DNA of 53,662 nt, from contig WRCX01000006.1 of NCBI GenBank assembly GCA_009783705.1, forward strand, positions 1 through 53,662, given 5' to 3'. The notes beneath the pieces were generated by a model that did not search any database, was not told the DNA's origin, and was given only the letters and a program-made list of their open reading frames with translations. Shown here one piece after another: positions 34,571 to 43,661 of the stretch. The DNA comes from Candidatus Bathycorpusculum hydrogenotrophicum (GTDB lineage: Archaea > Thermoproteota > Bathyarchaeia > Bathyarchaeales > Bathycorpusculaceae). The position numbers were made by a program, and so were the translations under genes. Each line of letters opens with the position of its first letter. Positions within the stretch are counted from its first letter, which is position 1.

Positions 34571-37186
34571 ATGAAAAAACAAACCTTGACTATACTTAGC
34601 ATATTGCTTCTAACCTCCATGGTCGCAACAACGCTTTTGTCAGTGACACCTGCTGACGCACAGACCTCAGGTGAAATGGCATCATATGCATTCGTTTCGG
34701 TAGCGCCCAATCCCATCGGCGTAGATCAAACAACCTACGTTGCAATGTGGGTTGACGTTCCCTTACCTGATGCATCAGAGGCCAACAACATTAGACGACA
34801 TGACTACAAACTCATCATAACAGACCCCGACGGCGTTACAGAAACCAAGACTTGGGATGTTATTTCTGACACAACAGGCGTTCAATCGACAAGCTTCACA
34901 CCTACTAAACCCGGCACCTACAACTTGACTTTCATATATGCAGGACAAACATACACTTGGAATGCAACTACTGCTCAGCAAAGCCGATATGGAATAAAAT
35001 ACCTGCCTGCTAACGCAACAACAACCCTAACAGTACAAACCGAACCAGTCAGCGTAAGTCCCCTTACACCTCTTCCAACAGAATACTGGGCACGCCCAAT
35101 ATTTGGTGAGAACTTCTTATGGTACACCATAGCCTCACACTGGTTGGGTTCTAACTCACTTGGAACCTTCCAACAAAGCGGATTTAACCTATGGCAGTCC
35201 AGCGGAACCGGACCAGAAAGCTCCCACATACTTTGGACCAGCCCACTTGAAGCTGGCGGTATTGTCGGTGGATCAGACACTGCTATTGAAGGTGTTACAT
35301 ACTATTCAGGTGGTTCATACGAAGGCAGATTTGTAAATGCACTAATCGTAAATGGCAGACTTTACTTCAAACCCCCAGAAGGCAGTCAAAACGGTGGCGC
35401 CTACACTTGCATGGATTTGAGAACCGGTGAAGTACTCTGGACAAACCCCGATATCAACCCAACCTTTGGTCAACTCTACTGCTATGAATCACCCAACCAA
35501 CACGGCGTCCTACCAAGCGGCTACCTATGGCAAATGGTTAACATCCGAACAGATCCAAATGACAATACTTCACCAATAGCAAACCAAACTTGGATAGCAT
35601 ATGACACACTAACGGGCAATAATCTATTCAACCTGACTGGTGTCCCAAATGGCGGAACTATTGCGTACACAGAGAACGGTGAGATTGTCAAATACTTCCT
35701 AAACTACGACTCTACTACAAAGACTGGCTGGCTGGCTCTATGGAATTGGACTGCTGCACCAAATGTTGCCGCAGGCGCACCGGGAACCGGCACTAACGCT
35801 CTACAATACCGTCCAGTAGGCAAAAACATTGATTGTAGCGATGCATATTCATGGAATGTAACTGTAAAAGCTGATTTAACGGGCACATCTACTATCCCTA
35901 CTATTTCATATGTTCTACCTGGTGACATAATTCTCGGAACTACCTCAGCTGTAACCGCGGGCGTAAGCACGAACAGAGGCACCCCTGATCCATACACAGT
36001 TTGGGCACTAAACTTGGAAGAAGACCGAGTAGGCGAACTATTATGGAAACAATCCTATGCTGCACCATCTGGCAACATGACACGAACACTTGGTCCTCTC
36101 GATCCAGTTAACCGAGTTTGGACTATGACTGATGCTGAAACAATGCAATGGCTAGGCTACAGCCTCAAAGACGGTAAGCTCCTCTGGGGTCCAACAAAAA
36201 CAGACCTCAACGCAATGCAATACTTTAGTAGCGGTTCAGGTTCAGGTCAAAGAGCAGTCACTGCATATGGAAATCTATATGCACAAGGCTTTGGCGGCGA
36301 AATCTTCTGCTATAACACTACAAACGGATCATTACTTTGGAGATACAACAATACAAACAGCGGTTTAGATACAGTTTGGGGTCTTATGCCAACCTTTATA
36401 TCAGCAATTGCTGATGGAAAAGTCTACGCCTTTAACAATCAACACTCACCAAACGCTCCCCTATACAAGGGTTTCTGCACATACTGCATAGACGCTTTTA
36501 CCGGTGAAGAAATCTACAAGATGCTAGGTTGGGCAGGCCAAACCGGCGGAACCGGAACCTCTACCAGTATTCTAGCCGATGGCTCACTAGTATACTACAA
36601 CTACTACGACAACCAACTCTACTGCATTGCCAAAGGTCCAACTAAAACCACTGTAAACGCTCCAAGTCTGGCCGCTACCGCTGGCCAGAGCGTAGTTATC
36701 AGCGGAACCGTTACCGACATCTCCGCAGGCACCAACCAGCATGAGCAGGCATCCAGATTCCCCAACGGAGTCCCAGTTGCCTCTGATGCATCTATGAGTG
36801 CCTGGATGGAATACGTCTATATGCAACAGCCAAAACCCACCAACTTTACAGGCATTGACGTAAAAATCAGTGTCATCGACTCAAACAACAACATACGCGT
36901 AATTGGAACTGCAACTACTGACATAACCGGTTTCTACAGCTTCAACTGGATACCTGACATCACTGGTCCATACACCGTGATTGCCTCATTTGAAGGCACA
37001 GGCGGTCTCTATGGCTCAAACTCACACTCAGCCTTTGCAGTTGACGAAGCAGCACCAACACAAGCACCACCAACAACCGAACCATCCATAACCGATCAAT
37101 ACTTTATCCCAGCAGTCATCGGTATAGTCATTGCAATCATAGTAGTCGGCATTGCAACGATCTTTATCCTAAACAAAAAGCCATAA
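34571..37186 (+). CDS. Large exported PQQ-type propeller surface protein
   Basis: 871 residues with AGGAG before the ATG. Signal peptide (residues 1-31, LTILSILLLTSMVATTLL), Ig-like domain (about 35-160), a beta-propeller-like region (about 200-690) with repeated GxLYFK/GxLLWxY strands, a C-terminal Ig-like domain (about 695-825: NVVISGTVTDI-type strands and TTDITGFYSFNWIPDITGPYTV), a Pro/Thr linker and a C-terminal membrane anchor (about 845-867). Many NxT/NxS sites suggest glycosylation. This is the layout of archaeal cell-surface or S-layer-associated proteins. No enzymatic motif is seen. The divergent TrmB-like gene is its probable regulator. Confidence 0.8.
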   Translation: MKKQTLTILSILLLTSMVATTLLSVTPADAQTSGEMASYAFVSVAPNPIGVDQTTYVAMWVDVPLPDASEANNIRRHDYKLIITDPDGVTETKTWDVISDTTGVQSTSFTPTKPGTYNLTFIYAGQTYTWNATTAQQSRYGIKYLPANATTTLTVQTEPVSVSPLTPLPTEYWARPIFGENFLWYTIASHWLGSNSLGTFQQSGFNLWQSSGTGPESSHILWTSPLEAGGIVGGSDTAIEGVTYYSGGSYEGRFVNALIVNGRLYFKPPEGSQNGGAYTCMDLRTGEVLWTNPDINPTFGQLYCYESPNQHGVLPSGYLWQMVNIRTDPNDNTSPIANQTWIAYDTLTGNNLFNLTGVPNGGTIAYTENGEIVKYFLNYDSTTKTGWLALWNWTAAPNVAAGAPGTGTNALQYRPVGKNIDCSDAYSWNVTVKADLTGTSTIPTISYVLPGDIILGTTSAVTAGVSTNRGTPDPYTVWALNLEEDRVGELLWKQSYAAPSGNMTRTLGPLDPVNRVWTMTDAETMQWLGYSLKDGKLLWGPTKTDLNAMQYFSSGSGSGQRAVTAYGNLYAQGFGGEIFCYNTTNGSLLWRYNNTNSGLDTVWGLMPTFISAIADGKVYAFNNQHSPNAPLYKGFCTYCIDAFTGEEIYKMLGWAGQTGGTGTSTSILADGSLVYYNYYDNQLYCIAKGPTKTTVNAPSLAATAGQSVVISGTVTDISAGTNQHEQASRFPNGVPVASDASMSAWMEYVYMQQPKPTNFTGIDVKISVIDSNNNIRVIGTATTDITGFYSFNWIPDITGPYTVIASFEGTGGLYGSNSHSAFAVDEAAPTQAPPTTEPSITDQYFIPAVIGIVIAIIVVGIATIFILNKKP

Positions 37187-37371
37187 AACAGACTCTAAAT
37201 CAATCCCTTTTTCTTTTTTTGTTCAATTCTAATGGCCACATTTCTATGATTTATCTCTGTTTAGCCGGGTCCGTTTGTGTTTTTCCTCGGTGCATCTGTC
37301 TAAATTTTGGGTTGGAGTTTGAAGCAAATCCTTAACTATGTCTTTTTCTAAATTGTTATGGTGACTAATTT

Positions 37372-37689
37372 TTGCCGATTGATTCTGATTTTCAAACTAG
37401 ACGTCAAGTTGTAAGTGAACATAGAGGTCATAAAGTTTGGGGGCCTGTTGAGTCTCCTGCTAAACTTGGAATTCACGGAACTAATGTGGCGGTGGACTGG
37501 GATGTTTGTGTTGGTGATGGGGTGTGTGCTGATGTTTGTCCTGTTGCACTCTACGATATGGTCGATACGCCCGATCATCCGCTGTCCAATCGAAAAGCCG
37601 ATCCTGCCCGCGAAAAAGACTGCATTCAATGCTTAGCCTGCCAGTTGCAGTGTCCTGCGGCTGCGATAAAGATCACTCCAACCCCTTGA
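37372..37689 (+). CDS. 2x[4Fe-4S] ferredoxin, zinc-ferredoxin-like
   Basis: 105 residues from TTG 37372 behind GGTGA. Two clusters are predicted: CVGDGVCADVCP and CIQCLACQLQCP, separated by a loop longer than in clostridial ferredoxins (about 40 residues). The N-terminal extension (RRQVVSEHRGHKVWGPVESP) includes His residues and resembles the extension of the archaeal zinc-containing ferredoxins of Sulfolobus and Thermoplasma. A cytoplasmic electron carrier for 2-oxoacid oxidoreductases and possibly FTR. The first motif contains C-X5-C instead of C-X2-C, so one cluster may be [3Fe-4S]. Confidence 0.85.
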   Translation: MPIDSDFQTRRQVVSEHRGHKVWGPVESPAKLGIHGTNVAVDWDVCVGDGVCADVCPVALYDMVDTPDHPLSNRKADPAREKDCIQCLACQLQCPAAAIKITPTP

Positions 37690-37748
37690 GGAGTTTTTCA
37701 TCGGCAAGCGTTATATTGGCTGTTGTCTGAGTAATTATTGGTGCAGAT

Positions 37749-38456
37749 ATGAGTCAAGAGTTTACAGGCAAAATCATACTACTCAAACCTACAGATGCTT
37801 CAGCAAAAACAACTGATGTAGTTGAAAGCATGCTAACTGATGTACTTGAATCAGGTGAAGTAAATGTTGTCGGCTTAAACGATTCTCTGTTTTTAGCTTG
37901 TGCAGCCATCAATATGGCAACAGATATCGCTAAAGTCTATGTTGATGATATCGACATAGCCTCTATTGAAGTGCCCGCCTTGGGCCGCGTAGCGGCTGTT
38001 TCAGCCCATCTTTCCCAAAAAGAAGCAGGTGACTATGCCGCATTGGCTGAGCGCGAGGATAAAGACTTACGTGATACCACCGAGCAGACTGTAAGTGTTA
38101 GCCGAGTTGCAACTGTTGAACGCTTGCTTACCATAAGTCTTCTGCGTCTGGCCAAGTTTGACAAAATAAAAATCGTTGCCGCCGGCGGCTCAATTAATGA
38201 CGCCATCAGTTTGGCACTAAAATTAACCAGCGGACAAATATCCAAAGACCCCGTGGGCATAAAACTATTCCATCTACACACCATTACCATGCGCAATGAC
38301 CCAACCAAAAGTCTAGCTGCCGTATCGATCTATCTGCAGAAGGGCGTAACAACTCGCTATACCAAACGCCAATGTGCAGTGCTAAAAGAAGTAGAACAAA
38401 CCACTCAGGTTAAAAAGGTGGAGCAAACCACTCAGGTTAAAAAAGAAGGTAACTGA
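37749..38456 (+). CDS. Possible double Alba-like nucleic-acid-binding protein
   Basis: 235 residues. The region from about 120 to 200 follows the Alba pattern: a helix (LLTISLLRL), strand (DKIKIVAAGGSINDAISLALKL, like the GRAISKAVD segment of Alba), then strand and hairpin (GIKLFHLHTITMRND...SLAAVSIYLQKG). The first half (about 35-85: LNDSLFLACAAINMATDIAKVYVDDIDIAS) looks like a degenerate copy. The C-terminus is basic, with the unit VEQTTQVKK repeated twice. If correct, it is a fused Alba pair, whereas typical Alba is a single 90-residue domain. Found by eye only; function as a chromatin or RNA protein is inferred. Confidence 0.4.
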   Translation: MSQEFTGKIILLKPTDASAKTTDVVESMLTDVLESGEVNVVGLNDSLFLACAAINMATDIAKVYVDDIDIASIEVPALGRVAAVSAHLSQKEAGDYAALAEREDKDLRDTTEQTVSVSRVATVERLLTISLLRLAKFDKIKIVAAGGSINDAISLALKLTSGQISKDPVGIKLFHLHTITMRNDPTKSLAAVSIYLQKGVTTRYTKRQCAVLKEVEQTTQVKKVEQTTQVKKEGN

Positions 38457-38470
38457 CAAAGTCAGTTTTA

Positions 38471-39106
38471 TTATTTTATTGTGGCTAAGGTTTGGTTGAC
38501 TTTGTCCCAGTTGACTATGTTCCAGAAGGCTTCTATGAATTTGGGGCGTTCATTTTTGTAGTCTAAGTAGTAGGCGTGTTCCCAGACATCTATGGCTAGC
38601 AGAATTTGGAAATTGGGAATGAGGTTAATGTTGTGTTTTTCAATCTGAACTATGATGGGTCGTTCTAGGCAGGGTTGCATAGCAAGGGTTGCCCAGCCTG
38701 AACCTTCCGTGCTTGCGGCTGCGGCTGAGAATAGTTTTTTGAAAGTGTTAAAACTTCCAAACTCTTTGTTGATAAGCTCTCCAATAGCTCCGTGTGGTTC
38801 TCCTCCGCCACCTTTGCCTGCGGGTGCCATATTTTCCCAAAAGATAGTGTGTAGCATGTGGCCGCCTATGTTGAAGGCAAGTTCTTTAGCGAGTGTTTTT
38901 ACATATCCAAATTTAACCCAGTAATCCATTTGGGTATCTGTTTTCATAGCTTCATCTATATTGGCAAAAAGAGCATTAGCGTCATTGACGTATTTTTGAT
39001 GGTGCTTGGTATGATGAATTTTTAGTTGCTCCTCAGATATGTAGGGTGCCAATGCAGTGTAGTCGTATGGTAGTTTGGGTAGAGTAAACGTTCTTACTTT
39101 CTCCAT
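38471..39106 (-). CDS. sod: Superoxide dismutase (Fe/Mn)
   Basis: 211 residues from ATG 39106, which has GGTGAAATT upstream; an earlier ATG at 39124 is less likely. Dismutates superoxide to peroxide and oxygen. All four metal ligands are seen: His in IHHTKHHQKYV, His in GHMLHTIFWENM, and Asp and His in AIDVWEHAYYLDYKN. Iron or manganese cannot be told by eye. It stands with CrcB on the same strand but is separated by about 137 bases; the peroxiredoxin and NADH oxidase in this window complete an oxygen-defence set. Confidence 0.95.
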   Translation of the reverse strand: MEKVRTFTLPKLPYDYTALAPYISEEQLKIHHTKHHQKYVNDANALFANIDEAMKTDTQMDYWVKFGYVKTLAKELAFNIGGHMLHTIFWENMAPAGKGGGGEPHGAIGELINKEFGSFNTFKKLFSAAAASTEGSGWATLAMQPCLERPIIVQIEKHNINLIPNFQILLAIDVWEHAYYLDYKNERPKFIEAFWNIVNWDKVNQTLATIK

Positions 39107-39261
39107 AATTTCACCAAAAATCAAGAATTCAAAAGAAAAAAACTCCTAATATACCTTACCTTACTCTCCAAGCATCGGGATGTGTGTGAGTTCTCATGAT
39201 TATATTGAGTATGTTTGTGGAGCGGTATTTATGTTCAAAAATCATTGGTCACATTGGCTAT

Positions 39262-39651
39262 TTAGTGAATAAATTTTCCCATTAATATGTTAGCTGTGGC
39301 TCTGCCGCCAATGACTGCACCAATTGATAACCCTACGTTTGCCAAGATATTTAGGGTCAACAGCACTAACTGATTTTTTTCAAGCAAGGTGGTGGTTTCT
39401 AGGGCAAAAGAGGACATCGTGGTAAACGAACCGCAAAAACCCACGGCAACCAAAATTGCATACTGCGAACTCAAATTTAGCGCAACCAAAAAAACAGAGA
39501 ACAAACCCAAAATAAAGCTCCCCGCTACGTTTACAAGCATGATATTTACGGGTAACCCGCAGATTGTTATGGGCGATTCTACCATGCGATAGCGCAAATA
39601 AGCTCCGGCAACTGCACCTGCTACCAAAAGCGCAAATTCCAACCACTTCAC
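39262..39651 (-). CDS. crcB: Fluoride channel CrcB/Fluc
   Basis: About 129 residues. Dual-topology membrane channel that exports fluoride. Family signatures NVAGSFILGLF (Asn lining the pore) and GFCGSFTTMSSF (the central Na+ and Phe-box region), with four transmembrane helices. GTG 39651 is chosen because GGAGAGGT lies six bases upstream. Earlier ATGs (39666 and 39753) would start inside the riboswitch-bearing leader. The gene is preceded by a fluoride riboswitch, which fixes the physiological role. Confidence 0.92.
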   Translation of the reverse strand: MKWLEFALLVAGAVAGAYLRYRMVESPITICGLPVNIMLVNVAGSFILGLFSVFLVALNLSSQYAILVAVGFCGSFTTMSSFALETTTLLEKNQLVLLTLNILANVGLSIGAVIGGRATANILMGKFIH

Positions 39652-39673
39652 TTTGTACCTCTCCATTTTGTAA

Positions 39674-39737
39674 TGGTAGGCATTATTAGCATCCATGCGG
39701 TTGCGGTTTTGGTGTCTGCCAGGGCTAATGCCATAGC
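39674..39737 (-). promoter_or_regulatory. Fluoride riboswitch (crcB motif)
   Basis: On the minus strand the leader begins GGCTATGGCATTAGCC, matching the fluoride-motif core GGCGATGGAGTTCGCC in layout, followed by AAACCGC and by GCTAATAATGCCTACC, matching GCTAATGACTCCTACC. GGCATT pairs with AATGCC, covarying with GGAGTT and GACTCC of the Bacillus cereus aptamer. An insert CTGGCAGACACC sits between the first stem and the conserved AAAC. A TATA-like box lies at 39753-39766, so transcription should begin at or within a few bases of the aptamer. The aptamer ends 22 bases before the GTG and near its ribosome binding site. Confidence 0.8.
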
Positions 39738-39853
39738 CAAAGCAAATCGACACTAAATATATTAAAACTTTACCACCTCTGTTCTGTTGGGGATCGTTAG
39801 AATGGGCTAATTCTAAATAAATAGGACCACTTCATTATTGAGTTGATTAAAAT

Positions 39854-40780
39854 ATGGCACTAAGCTGTTTTGACATCGCAGTAGCAGGCCACTTCTCAGT
39901 TGACACTCTTGTACTGCCAACCCGAAAAATGCCCTTTAACGTATTAGGCGGCGCCACAGCCTATACCTCCTTTACCGCAAAACAGCTCGACGCATCAGCT
40001 ATGATAATTTCAAAAATCGGTGCCAGCTTTCCCCAAGCATACCTCTGGTGGCTCGAACAAGAAGGCATCGATATCACAACCATAACCCGAGACCCCCAAC
40101 AATCCACAACAGCTTTTGAACTCACCTACACAAAAGATCTCAACGAGCGAACCCTCAAACTCAAAAGCAAAGGCAACCCCCTAACCCCCCAAGATATCCC
40201 CCAAGACTTCCACGCCAAAGCCCTTCATCTAGCCCCAATTGCCAACGAAATCCCCCTCGAAGTTGCCGAGGAACTCAAAAAAACTGCCGACATAGTCTCC
40301 CTTGATCCCCAAGGATTGTTACGAAGCTTCGATAAAGAAGGAAACGTAAACACAAACAACCTCATAGACAACGGCATCTTTAGTTTAGTCAACATCTACA
40401 AACCCTCCCAAAACGAACTCTACACCCTAACAGGCGAATCAGACCTCAAAGCCGCAATTAGAACCCTTCACGATGTGGGCATAGAAACAGTCATCATAAC
40501 AAACGGCGCTAAAGGCGCCTTTCTCTCCGTCGAAGGCGCCCAATACACCATAACTGCCTATCCACCCGAAGTGCTCGTTGACCCAACCGGCGCAGGAGAC
40601 GTCTTTATAGGCGGCTTTCTAGCCGAGTACATACGACAAAAAGAGTCTTTGTGGTGTGCTTGTGTGGGTTCCGCAGCCGCATCATTTGTTGTAGAAGGCA
40701 TAGGACCCACATACATGGGCAAAAAAGACCAAATCTACCAAAGAGCCCAAACCATATCTGAAAGCGGCATCAAACAATAA
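39854..40780 (+). CDS. PfkB-family carbohydrate/nucleoside kinase
   Basis: 308 residues. Phosphorylates a sugar, nucleoside or similar alcohol with ATP. The N-terminal motif VLGGATAYTSFTAKQLDA and the C-terminal signature VLVDPTGAGDVFIGGFLAEYI, with the catalytic Asp in GAGDVF, are intact. Substrate cannot be assigned; archaeal members include inosine, ribose and KDG kinases. It is divergent from the crcB riboswitch transcript and followed by nearly 500 bases without a gene. Confidence 0.85.
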   Translation: MALSCFDIAVAGHFSVDTLVLPTRKMPFNVLGGATAYTSFTAKQLDASAMIISKIGASFPQAYLWWLEQEGIDITTITRDPQQSTTAFELTYTKDLNERTLKLKSKGNPLTPQDIPQDFHAKALHLAPIANEIPLEVAEELKKTADIVSLDPQGLLRSFDKEGNVNTNNLIDNGIFSLVNIYKPSQNELYTLTGESDLKAAIRTLHDVGIETVIITNGAKGAFLSVEGAQYTITAYPPEVLVDPTGAGDVFIGGFLAEYIRQKESLWCACVGSAAASFVVEGIGPTYMGKKDQIYQRAQTISESGIKQ

Positions 40781-41254
40781 CTTGTCTACTTTCTAAACGG
40801 TTGTCAAATTAAAGTTATTCCTTGTTGAAATTAGGGTGGAAGATGTTTGAATTATGGAAATGCTATATGTATAAAGTGGTAATGAGCAATATTAATATAA
40901 TGGTTATGTTGAATATGTGGCAAAAAGTGTGGCTTGTATGGCGTGTGGTGTATGTAAACCCTGATATTGGTTTGAAACAGACGTCCTAAACCTTTTTTGG
41001 CAGGCCTTTTTTATCTTCAGGCGCTAAATAGTAGCTTGTATGTAGACTTCAGTATTATAATGGTGACACGGTAATTTGAATTTGAATTGTGTTGAGTTGC
41101 CTGCGAGGTATTTTTATCAGTTATTGTTCTTCGTTGTTTGTGGGGTAGCATACAAGGTAGTAAATGGAGCGTATGCTAAGTGGGGGGGGACTAATCAGTC
41201 CTTCTGTGTTGTATGGGTTGCTTTGTTGTTCTGTGTTGAGGGGTAGTGTCTATA
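40781..41254. other. Gene-free region between PfkB kinase and LRR gene
   Basis: No gene, RNA gene or clear hairpin is seen in these 474 bases. The sequence is AT-rich and has G-runs, including GGGGGGG near 41183. It probably holds the terminators of the two convergent genes. Confidence 0.4.
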
Positions 41255-42898
41255 TCAGTTCTCTGTATCTTCACTATCAGTGTAAGGCCAGCAATTCACG
41301 GTCGTTAGGTTTGTCAGTCCATCAATATTCAAATGGGTTAACTTATTAGCTTCACAATCCAGGTTTGTTAGGTTTGTTAGTCCAATAGCATTCAAACTTG
41401 ATAACTGATTATAAGCGCAGTTTAGGTTTGTTAGGTTTGTTAGTCCACTAGCATTTAAATTGCTTAACTGATTGTTGGAGCAGTTTAGGTTTGTTAGGTT
41501 TGTTAGTCAACTAGCATTTAAATTGCTTAACTGATTGTTGGAGCAGTTTAGGTTTGTTAGGTTTGTTAGTCCATTAATATTTAAACTTGGTAGTTTATTG
41601 TTGGAGCAGTTTAGGTTTGTTAGGTTTGTTAGTTTATTAATATCCAAATTTGGTAACTGATTGTTGGAGCAGTTTAGGTTTGTTAGGTTTGTTAGTTTAT
41701 TAATATCCAAATTTGGTAACTGATTATCAGAACAATCCAGGTTTGTTAGGTTTGTTAGTCCACTAGCATTCAAACGTGACAACAGATTAGTCTCACAATT
41801 CAAGGTCGTCAGTTTTGTTAGTCCATTAATATTCAAATTTGGTAGTTGGTTGTTGGAGCAGTTTAGGTTTGTTAGGTTTGTTAGTTTTTTAATATTCAAA
41901 TTTGGTAGTTGGTTGTTGGAGCAGTTTAGGTTTGTTAGGTTTGTTAGTTTTTTAACATTCAAACTCGTTAACTGATTATCAGAACAATCAAGTGTCGTTA
42001 ATGCGGGAGTTCCAGTTACATTCAAAGCTGTTAACTGGTTCTTTCTACACTCTATTTGGGTAATTGTGGTGCCGGTTATGGTAATTTCGCGTGAAGCGGA
42101 ACTATTATAACTATAAGTACACTCACATTCATCCCCTGAAAGCGTATAGTTGGTGTTTGTTCCATCGCCCCAATCAATTACAGCAGAACCTGGATTTCCC
42201 ATTAAAATAATTTTTACCTTGTTTTCTGACATTGGCAATGGTGTTGGCGTAATGTTTGTGGGGTCCTGATCTGTTGTCCAGTTTTTGGTTGTAGCAATGG
42301 TTGCGTCATAGTTGGTAGTGCCTGGATTACCGGTGATATAGAGATTTTTAGTTACGCCTGTAGTAGAATTAAGCGAGCCAAGTAGCTTATCTAACTCTTC
42401 ATTAGACAAACTATTATGGCTGCAATTTATGTGAAAAAGTTTACCGCAATTACTGACCAGTAGGCTGTTTAGTTTGTTAGTATGACAAATTATGGTGTTT
42501 AAATTGGTGGCCCCGCTTAAATCTAAATTTGTCAAGTTATTATTATAGCAAACAACTGTTTCCAATGTTTCAAGATTGGAGCCAAAAACCAAAGTATTTA
42601 ACTTGTTATTATGGCAAAATAGGGTCTTTAGATTTAAAAGCTCACTTAAATCCAAAACATCAGTTAATTCATTACAATCACAACTAAGCCCCGTAATCAT
42701 GCCATCTTGTAGGACAGTTATGGAAATTTCATGTGTTGCCAAGTTGGGGCTAGCATAGTTATGCGTATATGTGGAGCCGTTCATTAAAAGGGTTAGTTCT
42801 TCACTTTTTTCATCTTTCCAATCAATCTTTACTTTGCCCGAACCTTTTAAATTAATACGCACATCCGTTTTTGCTGTTGTTAATGTCACTGATGCCAT
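41255..42898 (-). pseudogene. Leucine-rich-repeat protein interrupted by one in-frame TGA
   Basis: The frame from 42898 runs 463 codons to TGA at 41509-41507, then continues for a further 83 codons of the same repeats to TGA at 41257-41255. The interrupted codon is GGA in the sister repeats (NASGLT), so one G-to-T change explains it. Two units are seen: a short beta domain (about 1-65) with LRRs (about 66-190) and a cap (GNPGTTNYD), then a second beta domain with WGDG (about 225-285) and a run of 21-residue repeats, LTNLTNLNCSNNQLPNLNI. No signal peptide is seen. The style is that of bacterial BspA-like and gut LRR proteins, so transfer is likely. The shortened product could still fold, so pseudogene status is not certain. 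Confidence 0.8.
41290..41990. repeat. 63-bp tandem repeats encoding LRRs
   Basis: About eleven near-identical units of 63 bases, each with GTTTGTTAGGTTTGTTAG and TTGGAGCAGTTTAGG on the plus strand. High nucleotide identity between several neighbours, including silent positions, suggests recent expansion by unequal recombination; the nonsense change lies in one unit only. Confidence 0.85.
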
Positions 42899-43418
42899 GT
42901 AATATCATCATCAAAAAGATATGCCCGCAATATATGTTTTTGTAATGCTTGACTTGTCAAACCTGTCTTGTGTGTTTGGATGGCGGATCTATATGTTGGC
43001 GAAAGCATTTGCAAGAAATGTTGCATAGACAAGCTTGTTTCTTTTTTATTTGAGGTGTCTCTAAAGTGGTCTAGCGGTGGTTAGTATAGCGGTTAATTAT
43101 TTGGATGATAAGATTGTGAATAGTGAGTAGTTAATAGTGGTGAAATATTTTTGGATAAAATCTTGGAAATGGCACGAGTCCCTTAGAGGGAAATGTTTAC
43201 CTAAATTTATACGCAAGCTGTCTTAGTACACTCAGTGTTTTAGACATGTATACGCTACGTCGCATAATTCGTACATCTGGTACATTCGATTGATGTTGCT
43301 CTGATTATTAGATATTACTTTCTTTTCTACCAGTTGGTCATTCTCTTGTTGGATGTTTTGTTGTTGATGAAAAGGAACTTAAGCAATAGCGTTATAATAG
43401 CGGTTGTAAACATTACCT
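42899..43418. other. Gene-free region upstream of LRR gene and Zn-binding protein
   Basis: 520 bases without a supportable gene. A stretch at about 43073-43102 (GGTCTAGCGGTGGTTAGTATAG) resembles a tRNA D arm but no anticodon or T arm follows. A minor hairpin CCCTTAGAGGG is at about 43180-43190. This region should hold the promoters of the two divergent genes. Confidence 0.4.
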
Positions 43419-43640
43419 TTGAGCGTGACTTGTTTGGGTCGTATAGATAAAGGTGAAAAATGCAGTGTATCTGGTTGCAGCGGAGAAGCCGCACGTTCTA
43501 TATCTGTTGATAAGGTTAAAGCCGCCGGTTTAAACGTTGGCAGTGCAGAAAAACGTGCTTATATCTGCAAAGAACACTACAAAGATTACAAAAAGAAATC
43601 CAAGAAGGACAAGACCCTGGATAAATGGCGCTACGGCTAA
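43419..43640 (+). CDS. Small zinc-binding archaeal protein (73 aa)
   Basis: TTG start. Cysteines and a histidine are spaced as a zinc knuckle: CLGRIDKGEKCSVSGC near the N-terminus and YICKEHYKDY toward the C-terminus, which would complete a C4H-type site. The tail is strongly basic (KKKSKKDKTLDKWRYG). This conserved layout recurs in several archaeal groups, with no assigned function; the basic tail suggests binding to RNA or the ribosome. It is 21 bases upstream of thrS on the same strand, which supports a translation link. Confidence 0.7.
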   Translation: MSVTCLGRIDKGEKCSVSGCSGEAARSISVDKVKAAGLNVGSAEKRAYICKEHYKDYKKKSKKDKTLDKWRYG

Positions 43641-43661
43641 ACGTAATTAGAGGTTATTTCT

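Noticed and set aside
39652-39753. N-terminal extension of CrcB from ATG 39753
   Set aside because: The extra residues are encoded by the fluoride riboswitch and its linker and have no membrane or family similarity; GTG 39651 has a ribosome binding site.
41290-41990. CRISPR array
   Set aside because: The repeats are 63-bp tandem coding units without spacers of unique sequence; they encode leucine-rich repeats in one frame.
43073-43102. tRNA-like D-arm sequence
   Set aside because: GGTCTAGCGGTGGTTAG resembles a D arm, but no anticodon arm, T arm or pairing acceptor follows within tRNA distance.
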